Origin: Turritopsis dohrnii
Lineage: Eukaryota > Cnidaria > Hydrozoa > Anthoathecata > Oceaniidae
Reading direction: 5' to 3'
Assembly (NCBI GenBank): GCA_027922465.2
Contig: BQMF02000006.1
Span: forward strand, 1,302,001-1,366,000
DNA length: 64,000 nt
The first letter of the stretch is position 1; every line of letters begins with the position of its first letter. A model generated the notes under the pieces. The model made no database searches and was not told where the DNA came from. It was given only the letters and a program-made list of their open reading frames with translations. The position numbers were made by a program, and so were the translations under genes. Shown here piece by piece: positions 1-10,457 of the stretch.

Positions 1-1138
1 GTAACTGTAGAAGACTGCAATGCTAGGATCGGGTTTATATATCGCCAGAACCAACAAAGGGAAAACCAAAAACCAAAACAAAGTGGCATCAATTTGTGTC
101 TTCCACATGATAAAAGTCGTGTACAATGAATAATAAAAACGAACGAATGCTGCCAAAACAAATAAACACACTCTAACCCATAAATCCATAGATATCAACA
201 GATAAAGGATATACAATCTTCAAAATAAAAATGTGACTGGAAGCGGTGATGAGATGATGATGAACTGCTGGTATCCGAGACTACCAATGACTAAATAGAT
301 ATGGCAGAGCAAAGTTGATAAATGCAAGATTGCTGCGTGCCTATAGGGACTGCATTCAATCGCTCATCGCTAGCACTGATGTCGCCGGTTAACTAGCATT
401 AAGTAAACTTAACAAACATAATCAGGTATATCTAAATTTTTTGACTTCACCCCCTGTATCCCTACATCAGGTCTTACACAACGTCCCCGATCTGTACATC
501 AGGTCTTACACAACATCCCCGATCTGACCTTGGCTCACCAACTTTCCAACACAGTGACAAAATCTCATGTTCCCAAAATTTCTAGCTAATACCCTGATAA
601 AAAGTCATAAAATAACATTAACATTAACATTCCTAAAATGCTTGAAAATGTATAAAAGCATTACTAATTTATTTCTTAAAAAGTTGGTCCATTTACATTT
701 GTGACAGAATTACATTCTGTTAATTGAAGAATTCTAAAGAATGAAAAAATAGTATTACCATAGTTTAACGAAAAAGGTTTTTCTTTATAGAATATGCTTT
801 TGCAATACAAACAGCTTTTTCATTTTCTTAAGAATTATTCACAGTTTATCAAAACATGGAGTTTTTTTTAAAAAAAGCCTGTGTTAACTTCCTTATGAAA
901 TGTTATTGCTACCATGAAAATTTTAGTTAAGGAAATAAGATGATAGCTTTTACCCTTTTATGGTTATTTCGGCAGAATGAAATTATTTGAAGAAAAAAAC
1001 TTGACATAAAGGGCAATGATATTACAAAAATCTTGACCTACATTCTCCTTTGATTGTAAATTTCATAAGCCTTTTGAACAGAACAGATTGACCATGTTAA
1101 CCATGGTAATGATGCATACTAGTGAATTTGATTTTTAG
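1..1138. other. No exon recognised; likely intron of the kinase gene
   Basis: The kinase exon at 1139 opens with an in-phase acceptor, so upstream exons must exist. No convincing coding segment was found in these 1.1 kb, and the F-BAR exons probably lie outside the window. The stretch holds a 32-bp tandem duplication at 463-526 (second copy from 495, one mismatch). The first 420 bases have a more mixed composition than the AT-rich remainder and could be an old repeat, which I could not classify. Confidence 0.5.
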
Positions 1139-4100
1139 AAAACCCTCACTCCCCCTTGAACCATATGTATTTGAAAAAAGTTTGGTATCAGATAAATCTG
1201 GTCTCACAGACAGCAATCTAGCGATTAATGATCTCACTCATCTGCAGTTGATTGACAGGTTCATACTTTCATTTGCTTACAAATTGAACAGACTTTTTGA
1301 TGTTATTGTAAATACGTGTGGTGTTTATCGAAACATTGTTTGCTTTTGTTCTACTGAGTTTGCATGATTTAAGTGGTACAATGATATATTTCAAGATCTG
1401 TATGTTAAATGCACAAATTGTTTTATCCAATGTTCTCAACTTCATTTGACTATACTTATACCTGACCCATTTGAAACATTTTAGAAAGAAAACATTGGAA
1501 GAAGATCAAGTAAAAATGGAAGGGCAATGTCGCTTGAAAGTAAATCACTTAATGTTGACCTTTGATTAACAATGGGGTTTTTTCAACACTCTGCAAAGAA
1601 GTTTTGTTAGAAATTTATGCAGTCATGATAGTATTTGCTGTGAAACACAAAAAGTTTCTGATGTTCTTTTGAAAGTAGCTGCAATAAATGTTGTTCAGTA
1701 ATTCTTCATTACATATATCTATTCAGAATTCCAAATGGGAAGAAGAATTAAAAATATTCCAAGAGATGTCATCAAAGGCTGATGGAAAAACTGCTGAAAT
1801 GAGGTATGTTGTAATCATATGTTTTTGGATATAACTTTTAAAAACATTCCAGGTTTCATGTTTGGTTTCTGGTTTACTACATGACTTACTTATTACATGA
1901 GCTTTTTCAAAACATGTTATCTCTGTTATATTTTATCCTTCAATTTTAAAGGAGATTGATTCAAGCGAAATCAGATAGACATCTAATCTTCATCAGAAGG
2001 GAGCAAATCCATTTTTTAAGATTGATTTCTTTCTAGTCTCATCGAACAGTGTCAAATCTGTCATAACCTACAATTAGAGGTAAAGGAAAGTGACTGTCAA
2101 CTATACATGCTGCAGGTAATCAACTGCCTCTGTAAAATTAGGAGATATATTACTGAAAACTTTACCACTGTGTGACTTTCCTCTTAGCTTCAGTTTGAGT
2201 TAGTTGACGCTGCTTTGAATACTGTTGAAAATGAACCACCACCTTATATTGTTTTGAATCCACCAAATCCAGCACAAACACCAACAACCTTACCACATAG
2301 GCAGGTACTTACATTCTTAATATCTCAGTTCATAAGGTTTACATAGAAGATACTGTTCAGCTACTGTGTTTGTACTGTGATGCTCTACTTAGTGTTCTTT
2401 GTGTTTGTCTGGTCTGATTTAAGTCGTATAATGTAATAATTTTTCGTCTTCTTCTAGACTATCTCTCCATCAAAATCTGAAAGGCCTCGAACCATGCCAA
2501 GGATATTCTCCAAGGCGAAGAGCAGGTCAACTCTGCCTCGAAAAGCATCAGTTCACTCCGAGTCAGAGGATTCTGATGTAGAATATGATGAAGTAAGTCA
2601 GTTTTATTTTACACATAAACCTTCTGCGTATCTCTATGTAATAATACCTAATAGAGCTTAGCAACCGGTATGCATACAGGGTTACTTAGCAACTGGTGTA
2701 CATACAGTTTGACCAACAAGGCTACAAGAAACATAATATGTTTATGACTTCCGGAGTGATTTTAATTACCTAGTAGGAAAAATCTGAAATTGATTTAGTA
2801 ATAACATGGTTTTCTTGAAAACAAGATGATGAGTCATTCTGTTGATTTGTGAACCATTCTTGATATTTGTTATATTTTATTTGACTTTCAGCCCTACGAA
2901 AGCTTAGAGCTTTGTTCATGGTATCATGGTAGAATCGATCGTCCGATGATTCAACGATTACTGAAATCTGATGGCGATTTTTTGGTGCGTGAGAAAACCG
3001 ATGGTAGTGGTAAAATCGTGCTCAGTCTCCTGTGGAAAGGTGTCACCAAACATTTCATTCTGATGCCTGATGAAAACGTAAGTTCTCCTAACCTTATCGT
3101 ATGGTTGTTCATCATCCTATCCAATTTATATCGTTGATTATAATAATGATAATAAATTTATTTCAGCGTTTTCAGTAGAATATAATTGGTTCCTTATCTG
3201 AAATTTCTATGTAAATATGCGTGAAGTTGGTATAATAAAAAATTTAAGAAAAATAAAAAATATAATGATCACTAACATTATAACCATTATTAAAAAATTG
3301 AATTTCTTGCGAAATTGTCTCGTCGAACGAATACACTTTGTTTTTTGAAAGTGTATAGAAATCTCTTGTTGGTAAGCTTCCCAAGTGGGCTCTGAGAAAC
3401 TTTGCAATTTTGGACTTTCACAGAACCACAGATGGCTACTAAGGTTACTATTAGGTTTCTTAAGTGCCGGACATCACAGTGGAGGTTCACTTTTTGAGTA
3501 TTAATTTTCACATGCCTGCCCCCTCTGCCCCCCTCAACTTTTTGTTTATCTTGTTTGTAAGTGTTTCCATGCTTGTAATACTTATGTAAAACTCACTATC
3601 ATATTGATAAAACCATATACGTTGAAATTTCTCTATTATTGAATGTTAAACAGTTTAGTAAATTTCACTTTTTAAATATATTCCATTTCAAGTTAGCAGG
3701 GAAAAAGTGAAGAAAATTGGGGAAATGTAAGGAAAGATCCCCTTTATTTTGGTGCTCAAACGAAAAACATAAGTGATAATATTTTATAGTTTCATTTATT
3801 GACATTTTGAGTAAATGCTATTGTCTCGTCTATATCTCAATATTTTGGCATTATTCAAATATCTGTAGCCACGCATTCAATTTTACTTTCACTTTGACTC
3901 TGTTGGATTTATGATAAGGAAGGCTGTACTGTTTTGCAGTACTTCACACCTGCTGTAGCATCATGGATTAAAAAAAGGTTTAAGGTTTAAGGTTTAAGAG
4001 TGCTTAAACCTCTAGCATTGGTTGACGATTCAACCAACGGAAAGATTCATAATTGAATTGGGTAATGAATCTGATGACAGCGACACAGACGATCATGTTG

Positions 4101-7100
4101 ATAATGAAAGCGATTTTTTTGGATAAGTATTTGTAAAACTTAAGTGTCATACGCAAAGACAAAAACACTGAAATTTTTTTTTCATCCATTTTTTTAATTT
4201 TTTTTAATCCGTACATCTAATTGTCTAAAGAATTCCCTTGCCTCTCTTAAATACATGATACATTTATTTATTTATTTATTTATTTATTTACGAATGTTTA
4301 CCCAGGATAGCCTCTTCAGTTCCTTAAGGTACTGTTATCAATGAGGGTCCTGCGAAGGAGGTCCTAGAGCATTTAAAGCCCCCATTTGGGCTACGGAAGC
4401 TGTAATGACAGAAACCGCTCAACTAGACAACCACCCTAGACATCATTCCTACTCTCTTGCTGAGTGCTAAGCAGAGAGGAATGATTCACACTGTTATAGT
4501 CGCTGGCATGACTCGGTCGGGGATTGAACCCGCGACCTCCCGAACAGGAAGCGAGCACTCTACCACAAGGCTACCAGTCGGTGTATCTATAAAATATTTA
4601 ATTGCCTTTAATCGACCAAATAATTATTAAACGCAGTCATAACAAATAATCTAACCCCCGGTTTATGGCGATAGAACAAAGATTTTGTTATAAAATTTTG
4701 TGCACTTCTTTGTGAAAGATTGATCCCGCTCCTGTGTAAGTTTCAACGCTTTTCGTGTACTAGAAAAAAAGTTGCTATTTTTCTAACGCAAATTTTAACG
4801 CTAAAATTTTAATATTTTTTCCCAAAAGTCGTTTATAATATTATGCTTTTTGTGCTCTTGACAATGCAAAAAAATTATTTTAAAATCATTTATTTTGACT
4901 TAGTAATCATAAAAAATGTTCGAACTGCCAAATCGGTTGACATAGACTTTAGTTCGCTCGGTATTTTCATAGCTAAAAAGATTTTGAAGCATAACTGTCA
5001 ACCACATTGCCATTATTTGAAGTTTTTTTCCCTTCATACTTTTTTAAAAGGCTTCGGAATATTATTCGTCCTTTTGAAGTTGTGAAGAGAGCTTCAGCTT
5101 CGATGCTGAACATTTTCACATAAATGAAACGAAGCAGCCATGTCGTAACGACAACTGCCGTCAGATTATGACGCATAAACCACGCTACCGTCACTGTCGC
5201 AATATACATGATCAAGCATGCGAAATGCAGCACGATGGTTCGTTGGATGAATGATTGCGCATGTTTCAGACTTTGGAGTGATTCTTTCCTCGTCACAACA
5301 CGACCAGCGGAAGTTTGAGCGTTTGTTAAGAATTTATTCAATGATAAATTCCACGAAATACAAACCATCAATGGAAAGAAAATGATGCATCCGTTGGATA
5401 CGAATCTGTAATTGGTCAGCACTTGGTGATTCATGACCACTATGGCTCCGCTGATAAGAATTGATAGAGACCAGACCGGAAGAACAGAGTGTAAGAACAC
5501 TTGCTTATTGGAAGTGATGACGCCTTCACTCTTCTTTTGCTTCATCGATTTCACGTCATGACTTCGTTGATATGTTGAATTGACAAGAACGACCATGTTG
5601 ACAGAGAGTCCAATATACATGAAAAAGAACCAATCAGCGCCGACGTGTTGGCATGGCAACATTGGAAGACCGTTTTTTGTGTAGTAGAGCTCATTGAGAA
5701 GCAAAGAAAGACTTCCGATTGTATTCCCGACGAAACTTGATAAGAAGATTCGACTGTAGACACATTTACACAGCGGAGTCCTTAGCACCATTACAATGAC
5801 TACTGTGTTCAAACTCACCACCATAAAGAGTAGTACACTTAGCACTGTCGTTTGTGCTGTAGTGTACACAGGGTTGTCACTCAGAAATCGTTTTGAACAG
5901 TCCATATTCTTTATAGCTGTCTTCACTCTCACGAAAACCTTTTTTTTTTTTTTCTTCACCAACTAGAAGCACTAATAGAGAAAACATACTTTTAATATTT
6001 TATACTTCTATTTATTTGCTTGCTAATAAAAACGTGATCTGTCGTCAACAATTTTTATTAACCTTTTGATGAACTTTATTCATAGAGCTCTTTCGGTTAT
6101 TTGAACTCATAAGTTGAATGGACATTCTTTTTATTATATTCTTGAAGAATGTTCGAGAACTAAGTCTACACAAAGACTAACCGAAGTCAAATTCTCTCAG
6201 TTGAAAGTTGTTTAACCTTCTGTCTATCAGGATAGTTTCATTCCTCTTGGAATGCTTCGTCCATTCTCCTGTTTTTTGTTGGTTACGATCTTTTCCGTTA
6301 ACGTCGATTTAGGTTTAATCAAAATTATATTTTTTGAATTACAAAGCCAAATGTTCTTATGTTCAATGCAATGTTCTCATAGTATTTGAATTCTCAATAT
6401 CTATATTGATAAACATTACCCACCCCCATTTCTCGTTCGCTCTTCATTCCAGGGAATGTTCAAACTAGAAGGTGATGCTTTTAAAAATATCCCTGCCTTG
6501 ATCAACCATCACCATGATAAGCGTGTAGTGATCAAAGCTTCAGACGGTATCATACTTAACAACCCGATTAAACGAGCCTTTGTCGAAGGTGATCGATACA
6601 CCATAGTCCATGATGACATTCGATTGGAACGCAAGTTGGGCAGTGGTCATTTCGGTGATGTTTATCGCGGTCTGCTGATCAGTAAGAATACAAACATTGC
6701 AGTGAAGACTTGCAAGGAGAACGTTGATGATATTATCAAGGAAAAGTTTTTACAAGAAGCGGAAATTATGAAGCCGTGTAATCATCGAAATGTCGTCAAT
6801 CTTATCGGCGTCTCTTACGATCGGGAACCGTTTTTCATCAGTGAGTTTCAACTTAGTTTTGATATTCGTATTTTTTGACAACTTCCGCTGCGTGTTTATG
6901 CAGAACAACAGTTCTATCCTTGAATAACCAGCCATAGTGTAATACCTTCGAAATTATACCAGTTTTCAGAAACTATATCGGTCCATTAGTAACCAATTAA
7001 TCTGCATATGAGCAATCCTAAAATATTTCTGGTGATACTACCAAGCTATACATCATCAAGGCAACTTGAGGACCAAAACTTCCTCCCGGTTGCTTACACA

Positions 7101-8310
7101 CAACTAAATACGTAATTGCCATGGAGGTTGGCCTGTAAATGTCTTCTAACTTCAGCAGTGCAAATATCAATTGACCCAAGATGCTTTGCAACGATCCTCA
7201 TTGGAAACGATTTATTAAAAGTTCTATGCTTAAGTGCTGAGGTACAGCAGAAGGTTAAGTGATGATAGCTAGTAGCGATCGCATTTTCTGAAAATTACGT
7301 ATGAATTTCTTTCTGCCGTAGTTTTGGAACTTTGCGAAAAAGGTGACCTGCTAAACGTATTGAAGAGAGAAGGGGTGCGGTTTGACATGAGCCAGTTGTG
7401 GAATATGTGTATTGACATCGCTCAAGGAATGGCGTATCTGGAACATAAACAAATCATTCATCGTGATCTAGCTGCCAGAAACTGTCTCGTGACGCAAGAC
7501 TATACTGTAAAAGTATCTGACTTTGGAATGTCTAGAGCAGAAGACAATGAAGGTTGGTAGTTTCAATCGCCTCCTTGAAATATGTGTTTAGAAATCACAA
7601 GGTTATTATTGCAACAGCTGCGCTACCATTGTTATTGTCGCTTCGGTTCTTCAATAGTTAAAGCTCAATGCTTACTTTTCACTTTTTCTAAACTTAAAAC
7701 GATTCAATAAATCTAGTGGATGAAAAAACTCGGAGAAATTGAAAGGAATCACGTTCCTGATTTTGCCTTCATGATCACGTGATTAATTCATTTCAAATTC
7801 TGTGTTATAATTTGTGATGTAATTTTAGGTATATACTCCATGCAAAATACCAAAGAGATTCCGTATAAATGGTGTGCTCCGGAAATATGGAATCATAAAA
7901 GATATACCATCAAGTCGGACGTCTGGTCGTACGGCGTGACGTTGTGGGAAATCTTTTCACTCGGAAGTACCCCTTATCCTGGATGGACGAATAAGGTTGG
8001 TAGTTACGACTTAAGTGTAGTTTCTGATCCAAATGAAGGAGCGGGATATGGTCTTGTGTATCGAGGATCAGCGATACCGCAGTTTCTTCGTGTTCTGGCG
8101 AAGTATTATCACGTATTATAACGTCTGGTTTTGTTTTTGTAGCTAACAACGGAAAAAATTGATGATGGCTATCGGATGCAGCCTCCTAGTGGCACTCCTC
8201 CACAGATCTTCCGATTAATGCAAAGTTGTTGGGGAGCCTACGAAAACGATCGACCTCATTTTCATGAATTAGTATCTCAGTTGGAGAGAATGAGAAATCT
8301 GTTTTCTTAA
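1139..8310 (+). CDS. FER: FES/FER family non-receptor tyrosine kinase, 3' part
   Basis: Cytoplasmic tyrosine kinase of the F-BAR/SH2/kinase family, linking membrane or phosphotyrosine signals to the cytoskeleton. Exons: 1139-1258, 1485-1539, 1727-1803, 2037-2115, 2188-2304, 2458-2592, 2892-3077, 6453-6840, 7322-7552, 7829-7995, 8143-8310; all are GT-AG and phase-compatible, giving 573 residues plus a partial first codon. Residues 1-108 are a charged helical segment that lines up with the end of the FER F-BAR/coiled-coil region; next comes a Ser/Pro linker (EPPPY), SH2 (about 204-297, WYHGRI and FLVREK) and kinase (about 312-570). Visible kinase motifs are the glycine loop [12 protein letters not shown] lysine 341, HRDLAARN (Asp434), DFG (452-454) and activation-loop Tyr465. 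The family P+1 motif KWTAPE reads KWCAPE here. SH2 is split by a 3375-bp intron carrying a receptor gene and a SINE. FES and FER cannot be told apart, as one ancestral gene is expected. The N-terminus lies off the window. Confidence 0.93.
3078..4260. other. Intron sequence without recognised features
   Basis: This is the left part of the large SH2-splitting intron of the kinase gene. It is AT-rich and has no long open frame with protein-like composition. A short run of repeated TTTAAGG units occurs near 3980. I see no other structure. Confidence 0.5.
4261..4584 (-). mobile_element. tRNA-derived SINE
   Basis: On the minus strand, starting near 4584, the sequence opens like a tRNA. An A-box-like TAGCCTTGTGGTAGAGTGC is followed about 35 bases later by a B-box-like GGTTCAATCC within CGCGGGTTCAATCCCCGACC. 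These are the internal RNA polymerase III promoter boxes. A non-tRNA body of about 230 bp follows, and the element ends in a (TTTA)n-type tail at 4261-4290 (plus-strand reading). This order (tRNA head, unrelated body, simple-repeat tail) is the usual SINE layout. No clear target-site duplication was found, so the exact ends are approximate. It sits in the kinase intron, antisense to the host gene. Confidence 0.8.
4973..5962 (-). CDS. Single-exon seven-transmembrane receptor, rhodopsin-like but divergent
   Basis: An open frame of 329 codons with seven hydrophobic segments of about 20 residues, alternating loops and a basic C-terminal tail, nested antisense in an intron of the kinase gene. A Cys just before TM3 (LPCQHVG) and a Cys in extracellular loop 2 (NGCII) could form the class A disulfide. 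TM3 ends in NSTYQRS rather than DRY, and TM7 lacks NPxxY, so activation and G-protein coupling may be atypical. The first Met is followed by six lysines encoded by a homopolymer tract; the Met at codon 20 (about 5905) is the likelier start. Ligand and coupling are unknown. Many cnidarian receptors are intronless and lineage-expanded, which fits. It could instead be an unusual chemoreceptor. Confidence 0.75.
   Translation of the reverse strand: MVKKKKKKVFVRVKTAIKNMDCSKRFLSDNPVYTTAQTTVLSVLLFMVVSLNTVVIVMVLRTPLCKCVYSRIFLSSFVGNTIGSLSLLLNELYYTKNGLPMLPCQHVGADWFFFMYIGLSVNMVVLVNSTYQRSHDVKSMKQKKSEGVITSNKQVFLHSVLPVWSLSILISGAIVVMNHQVLTNYRFVSNGCIIFFPLMVCISWNLSLNKFLTNAQTSAGRVVTRKESLQSLKHAQSFIQRTIVLHFACLIMYIATVTVAWFMRHNLTAVVVTTWLLRFIYVKMFSIEAEALFTTSKGRIIFRSLLKKYEGKKTSNNGNVVDSYASKSF
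5963..6452. other. Upstream region of the nested receptor, within the kinase intron
   Basis: Non-coding AT-rich sequence between the receptor start and the kinase exon at 6453. It would hold the receptor promoter, but no motif stands out apart from the T14 tract at about 5940 that encodes the receptor's apparent lysine run. Confidence 0.4.
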
Positions 8311-8441
8311 GGCAAGGTTAAGTTCGATTTAAATTGAAGGACTTATGTTCGTTTTGGGAGGAGCTTCCTACAAAGTTATTGTCTCGTTGAAATCGGGTTT
8401 TACAATTAAAATTACTTAATCAAATTCGAACTAGTTTTTCC

Positions 8442-8447
8442 AATAAA
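8442..8447 (+). terminator. Candidate poly(A) signal of the kinase gene
   Basis: The hexamer AATAAA lies about 130 bases after the kinase stop codon (8308-8310) and is followed by AT-rich sequence. It is the first canonical signal after the stop. The match is short, so this is a position-based suggestion. Confidence 0.4.
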
Positions 8448-8480
8448 ACTTTCGAAAAACATTGTGAAAGTTTATCATCT

Positions 8481-8546
8481 GAGTTAATCAATGTAAAGTA
8501 CAGTTCACATTGTGAGTTAATCAATGTAAAGTACAGTTCACATTGT
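8481..8546. repeat. 33-bp perfect tandem duplication
   Basis: Two identical 33-bp copies (8481-8513 and 8514-8546) lie just downstream of the kinase 3' end. They look like a recent replication-slippage duplication. Confidence 0.85.
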
Positions 8547-9376
8547 TCAATTTGTAGATGCTTTGATAAAGTGAATACGAAAAAATGTAAGCCTTGCTTT
8601 AAGATCCTGATAAGAGACACTGGAAGGACGCATCCTCTCGATTGCTTCCATTCACTAAACTGTGCTTCTAGCTTCACTAGATTCATGTATGAACTGTCTG
8701 CTGCAGCATTTGTAGAATTTTGAAATTTTATGTCTATACACTTTTGAAGGAAATCATTTGTATCTAGGTAATTTATATATTTCTACTTTTTGTAAGTTTA
8801 GCAATTTCGGTTTTTAAGATTATCTTTTCCTTTTTAATGTATGATGCTGTTTTTACCACTTGTAATATAAAGTTTTCCACTTTGGGTATAATTCCTTTGT
8901 ATCGAGAACTGAAGGATTGGAGCATGGATGGATGAGACCTACCAAACATCACATATGGTTTCTTGGAAAACCTGTCTGGATGATCGAGAGAATTCTTATC
9001 CTAGTGATCATGTAACAAGTTCTCCTTACTTGTTCCTCATCTCACAAAGCAAAGTAAAACTGATAGCTAGAGATTGGGAATGAGGTTGGTTTTGAGTGTG
9101 CTTAGATTAACATAGACACATGTTTTATATAATTTTAGTATCTGATGTTCGAATTATTTTCTTCTTTAAAGTTGTTGCTGTAATTTTTTCAATTTTGTAC
9201 TTTTTTAAAACTTACAATACCAAGCTAGAATGTTCGCTGCCATAGAGAAAAGATTTATGATAGTGATGCCAGTGACAATGTTATTCAATGCCTTCAATGG
9301 AGCAGGCAGCCAGCTGTGGTGATCGATGTTGAAGTGGATTTGTCGAATTCAGTTGAAATTGTTACTAACGGATCGC
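8547..9376. other. Intergenic, nothing recognised
   Basis: AT-rich sequence downstream of the kinase gene, with no open frame of protein-like composition and no repeat noticed. Confidence 0.45.
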
Positions 9377-9581
9377 AAATGAAAAGTATGATGCTCTAAG
9401 ATCTACGATAGATAATCAAATGAAAAGTATGACGCTCTAAGATCTACGATAGATAATCAAATGAAAAGTATGATGCTCTAAGATCTACGATAGATAATCA
9501 AATGAAAAGTATGACGCTCTAAGATCTACGATAGATAATCAAATGAAAAGTATGATGCTCTAAGATCTACGATAGATAATC
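9377..9581. repeat. 41-bp tandem repeat, five copies, alternating variant
   Basis: Exactly five 41-bp units (205 bp). The units are identical except for one base: copies 1, 3 and 5 read TATGATGCTC and copies 2 and 4 read TATGACGCTC. The alternation shows that the array grew by copying an 82-bp pair, a miniature higher-order repeat. Confidence 0.92.
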
Positions 9582-10240
9582 GTTGGTGAGAACCCAGCTG
9601 GGAAAGTTACGTTGAGAATGCGTTATGTCGACGTCGTTACTGACGTTGATATGACGTCGTGAATAGGTGTTGAAACGACATAGGCAACCAATGTAGCTTA
9701 ATTCGAGAGATGAAAAAGTTGAAATGTGTTTTAATTACCATTTGAAGACTCTGTAGAAGTATGTAATGGCTGAGTGCAAGGGGTACGAAGGTATTTTTGT
9801 TAATTGCTTGTGTATTTTGTTCTGTGTACATTAAAATAAATTCTGCACAACATGCGTTATATATTATCTAAATATAAAGCTAAAATAAAGTTTTCCAGAA
9901 ATCTTATTTTCCTTGTGGTAGGTAAAGTTGTATTTCATAAAGCTAAAGTTACTCTCAAAGCAAATGTGTTCGAATTTAAAAGTGTATTGAGAAATGTTAA
10001 AAAAGTTTTCATAACAAACACGACCTCGTAGGAAAGACGATGATCTGTCCAACAATGTCAAGGGGAAAAGAATTTATCGACTGCTAAAGCGCTGCGTAAA
10101 AACTCCAAGAAAGTTTTGTGGAGAGGAGTGGTACCACTCGTTTTGACAAAAACTTATTTATTGTTTTCTCTCGCCGAACCCCTTTCAAAGTTGTCCAAAA
10201 TAGTGAATACCCTCAAATTAAGAAATTTTTGGCAAATAGA
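9582..10240. other. Intergenic, nothing recognised
   Basis: Non-coding sequence between the 41-bp array and the repeat copy at 10241. No feature was identified. Confidence 0.4.
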
Positions 10241-10434
10241 AATTTAATTACATTTTTCCAAGACATTTTCCTTATTTTTTCAAAAATAACTTTTTCATTT
10301 TTTACAAAAACATACAATCCGAAAGAACTTGAAAATGGCTTTCCAACGGTGTAAAAATTATTTCGAAATTCGGTATATTCATTTAGAAAAACAGCTTTAA
10401 AATTTCCATTTCCAACATTACGAAACACACTGTA
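10241..10434. repeat. Dispersed repeat, copy 1
   Basis: This stretch is closely similar to 17039-17418. Both run from a TTTAATTAC start, through TTTTCCAAGACATTTTCC and GGCTTTCCAACGGTG, to an end reading ACGAAACACACTGTA. The end resembles the CAGTGTGTTTC inverted repeat of the mariner-like element at 31212. The left boundary is set only by where similarity was noticed. Confidence 0.8.
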
Positions 10435-10457
10435 CATATTACGTAATACACAGTGAG

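Noticed and set aside
1122..1367. An 81-codon open frame taken as a separate small gene
   Set aside because: Its middle (1139-1258) is the first visible exon of the kinase gene, bounded by a TTTTTAG acceptor and an AG/GT donor in the right phase. The rest is intron.
3207..3511. Overlapping minus-strand frames in the kinase intron
   Set aside because: Lys/Phe/Ile-rich composition, no motif, no splice sites. Random frames in AT-rich DNA.
4500..4584. A functional tRNA gene
   Set aside because: The A- and B-box parts are present, but the acceptor stem does not pair and the sequence continues into a SINE body and tail.
7910..8149. Minus-strand frame over the kinase exon
   Set aside because: Shadow of the kinase coding exon 7829-7995 on the other strand.
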